Shown: positions 62,756 through 64,000 of the stretch, piece after piece | How positions within the stretch are numbered: the stretch's first letter is position 1 | Layout of the letters: every line of letters begins with the position of its first letter | Source of the DNA: LSUCC0057 sp048549915 | GTDB taxonomy: Bacteria; Pseudomonadota; Gammaproteobacteria; Pseudomonadales; Porticoccaceae | Length of the DNA: 64,000 nucleotides | Assembly (NCBI GenBank): GCA_048549915.1 | Contig: JBLYYE010000010.1 | Location: 86,807-150,806, forward strand | Reading direction: 5' to 3' | Notes under the pieces: model-generated | What the model was told of the DNA's origin: nothing | The model's input: the letters and a program-made list of their open reading frames with translations, nothing else | The model's database searches: none | Made by a program: the position numbers and the translations under genes

Positions 62756-64000
62756 GCAGTGCCTTGCCCAGCGTTTGTTTACCCAAAGCCTGTGCCGGGG
62801 CGTCGTGTTGCCAGGCGAGTTGGCCTGCAATAAATACACTGTCGACGACATGGTCTGGGCGGTTAACCAATTGGTCGTGGTTGAAGAGATCGCGATGAAT
62901 CCACTGGCGAGCCGCTTGCGCATCGTGGTTGGCGAGCTGCTCTGGGTTAATAATTGTGATATCTGCCTGGTCGCCAATCTCCAGCGAGCCGGTCTTTAAA
63001 TTAAAGAAAGCAGCTGGATCGCGGGTGAGACGTTGCACCGCTTCAGCTACTTTATCTAACGAGTGGCGCTGTGCAATTTGGAGTGTAATGAGATTGCCGT
63101 CGTAAAAGGCCATATTGGTGATGTGCGCACCACAATCGTTAAAGCCGGGCAAAGTGTGCTGGTTAAACAGCAGTTTCTCTAGGATTTCTGGGCGGTCGTT
63201 GGCTGAGACGGCATACCAGCGCAAGTCGCGGTCGAAGTGACGAATCAACTCAAACAGAAACTCCCCCTGGGTGAGGTTTCCAGCTGGGCAGCTGGCAAAA
63301 AATTGCTGCTCTGTCTCATCTAAACAGAGGCTGTCGCCCTGCTGCTGCCACTGCTCGAAACGCGCTTTAAGCTCGGCAAAGTTGCGCCCGCTCCACGCTT
63401 TGACCGGGGCTTTGTCGACAACCATGGTGGCCAGTTCGCGCTTGAAAGTGATCGCTGGATTGCGCTCATCCCAGTCTTTGACAAATTGTTTTTTAAACTG
63501 CGGTTGCGCCATCAGATCAGCACGCCCTTGGCGGTCGTCGACCTCTTTGGCAATCAGTTGCATGGCTGCGGGCAGTTCTTCAAAGCCTGGCGTGGTGGCA
63601 CCATCGCCCCAGACTTTAAACGGCGTTGAGAGGACCTGGAAATGGAACTTGCCACGGAACAACCAAGAGTTGAACAACTTGGCCAAGAACAGCGTGAGAC
63701 GCCAGGCTTGGCGGTTAGAGGTGGTGTCGATCGCAGTGAGTGCCGAGGTGCGCAGAGCGCGACGTTTAAACCAGCCGCTGGTGCGCGAAAACAGCCTAAA
63801 AGTATGCAGCTTATCTTGTGAATCTGGCGTGGCTTGCCATACTCGGTCGTACTCTCGGACGATATCTAGCAACGTGCTCAGCTCTTTGCTGCTGGCGTTG
63901 TGGGTGGGGATCTTTTTCTCTGTATTGGGGTTATTGGCCAGATAATGGAAGGGCAAGCTGTCGGTAGAGAAACCGGCGTAACCTTGCTCCATCGCCTGGC
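62745..64000 (-). CDS. D-aminoacylase-type amidohydrolase (cut by right edge)
   Basis: This is the C-terminal 418 or so residues of an amidohydrolase of the N-acyl-D-amino-acid deacylase family. The start lies beyond the right edge; the frame is open to the last base. Visible features include GYAGFSTDSLPFHYLANNP, a segment around GAHITNMAFYDG, and the C-terminal beta-sandwich remnant (GSLEIGDQADITIINPE) typical of metal-dependent amidohydrolases. Members hydrolyse N-acyl-D-amino acids or related amides. The exact substrate is not evident, and the metal-ligand region at the N-terminus is not in view. Confidence 0.85.
   Translation of the reverse strand, partial: QAMEQGYAGFSTDSLPFHYLANNPNTEKKIPTHNASSKELSTLLDIVREYDRVWQATPDSQDKLHTFRLFSRTSGWFKRRALRTSALTAIDTTSNRQAWRLTLFLAKLFNSWLFRGKFHFQVLSTPFKVWGDGATTPGFEELPAAMQLIAKEVDDRQGRADLMAQPQFKKQFVKDWDERNPAITFKRELATMVVDKAPVKAWSGRNFAELKARFEQWQQQGDSLCLDETEQQFFASCPAGNLTQGEFLFELIRHFDRDLRWYAVSANDRPEILEKLLFNQHTLPGFNDCGAHITNMAFYDGNLITLQIAQRHSLDKVAEAVQRLTRDPAAFFNLKTGSLEIGDQADITIINPEQLANHDAQAARQWIHRDLFNHDQLVNRPDHVVDSVFIAGQLAWQHDAPAQALGKQTLGKALRAA

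Noticed and set aside
1..64000. CRISPR arrays, tRNA or rRNA genes, complete insertion sequences, prophage
   Set aside because: None were recognised on reading; the lambda P-like gene is flanked by chromosomal housekeeping genes, with no other phage genes nearby.

Overview
This 64-kb window is chromosomal DNA from a gammaproteobacterium. A marine member of the Cellvibrionales / Spongiibacteraceae type is my best guess; this is an inference, not a proof. The evidence is conserved gammaproteobacterial neighbourhoods: nrdR-ribD-ribE with glyA; tolC divergent from nudF-yqiB-cpdA-parE-parC; waaA / ELM1-like / ilvE / glnE / argA; rapA; ettA; and a DnaT-like / lambda P-like helicase-loader pair next to radA. 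Base composition is even and moderately GC-rich throughout, coding density is high, and many neighbouring genes overlap by 4 or 8 nt. I saw no tRNA, rRNA, CRISPR array or complete mobile element.

Layout. 1-3.7 kb: ribE (cut by the left edge), ribD, nrdR, a Nudix hydrolase and glyA, all on the minus strand. 3.9-11.6 kb: a seven-gene minus-strand operon made of a MoxR-type ATPase, DUF58, DUF4381, BatA-like vWA, vWA+TPR, BatD and rlmD, mostly chained through overlapping GTG starts. 11.7-16 kb: icmF (fused B12-dependent isobutyryl-CoA mutase), divergent from a FadR-type GntR regulator, with a 33-bp palindrome between them. 16-22.9 kb: a methyltransferase-like gene, a bactofilin, a YheS-type ABC-F protein with a DUF3820 gene, an M6 metalloprotease and an EF-hand protein. 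23-29 kb: rapA, ettA, a hotdog thioesterase, an unknown membrane protein and a DUF4404 gene. 29.3-36.4 kb: amtB behind a consensus sigma-54 promoter, then a cobalamin-riboswitch operon btuB-cobO-btuC-btuD-btuF. 36.5-42.8 kb: nhaA, radA, a LexA box, the DnaT-like/lambda P-like pair and aceK. 42.8-60.8 kb: an MscS channel, parC, parE, cpdA, yqiB, nudF, tolC, waaA, an ELM1-like gene, ilvE, glnE, argA and ilvD. 60.9-64 kb: an accessory stretch with a ParE/RHH toxin-antitoxin pair, a broken gspC and a truncated gspD (type II secretion remnant), and a D-aminoacylase-type amidohydrolase cut by the right edge.

How the genes work together. B12 is a theme. BtuB and BtuCDF would import cobalamin, CobO would adenosylate it, and IcmF consumes AdoCbl. 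Nitrogen control shows in amtB (sigma-54 promoter plus an NtrC-like palindrome) and glnE. The observations most worth following are: the overlapping replication pair, with three DnaT-type domains in one protein, sharing its upstream region and an SOS box with radA; the decayed gspC/gspD beside a toxin-antitoxin module; the large palindrome that carries divergent promoter elements between icmF and its neighbour regulator; and the MoxR/vWA operon, whose second vWA protein has lost a MIDAS serine and whose last gene is an rRNA methyltransferase.
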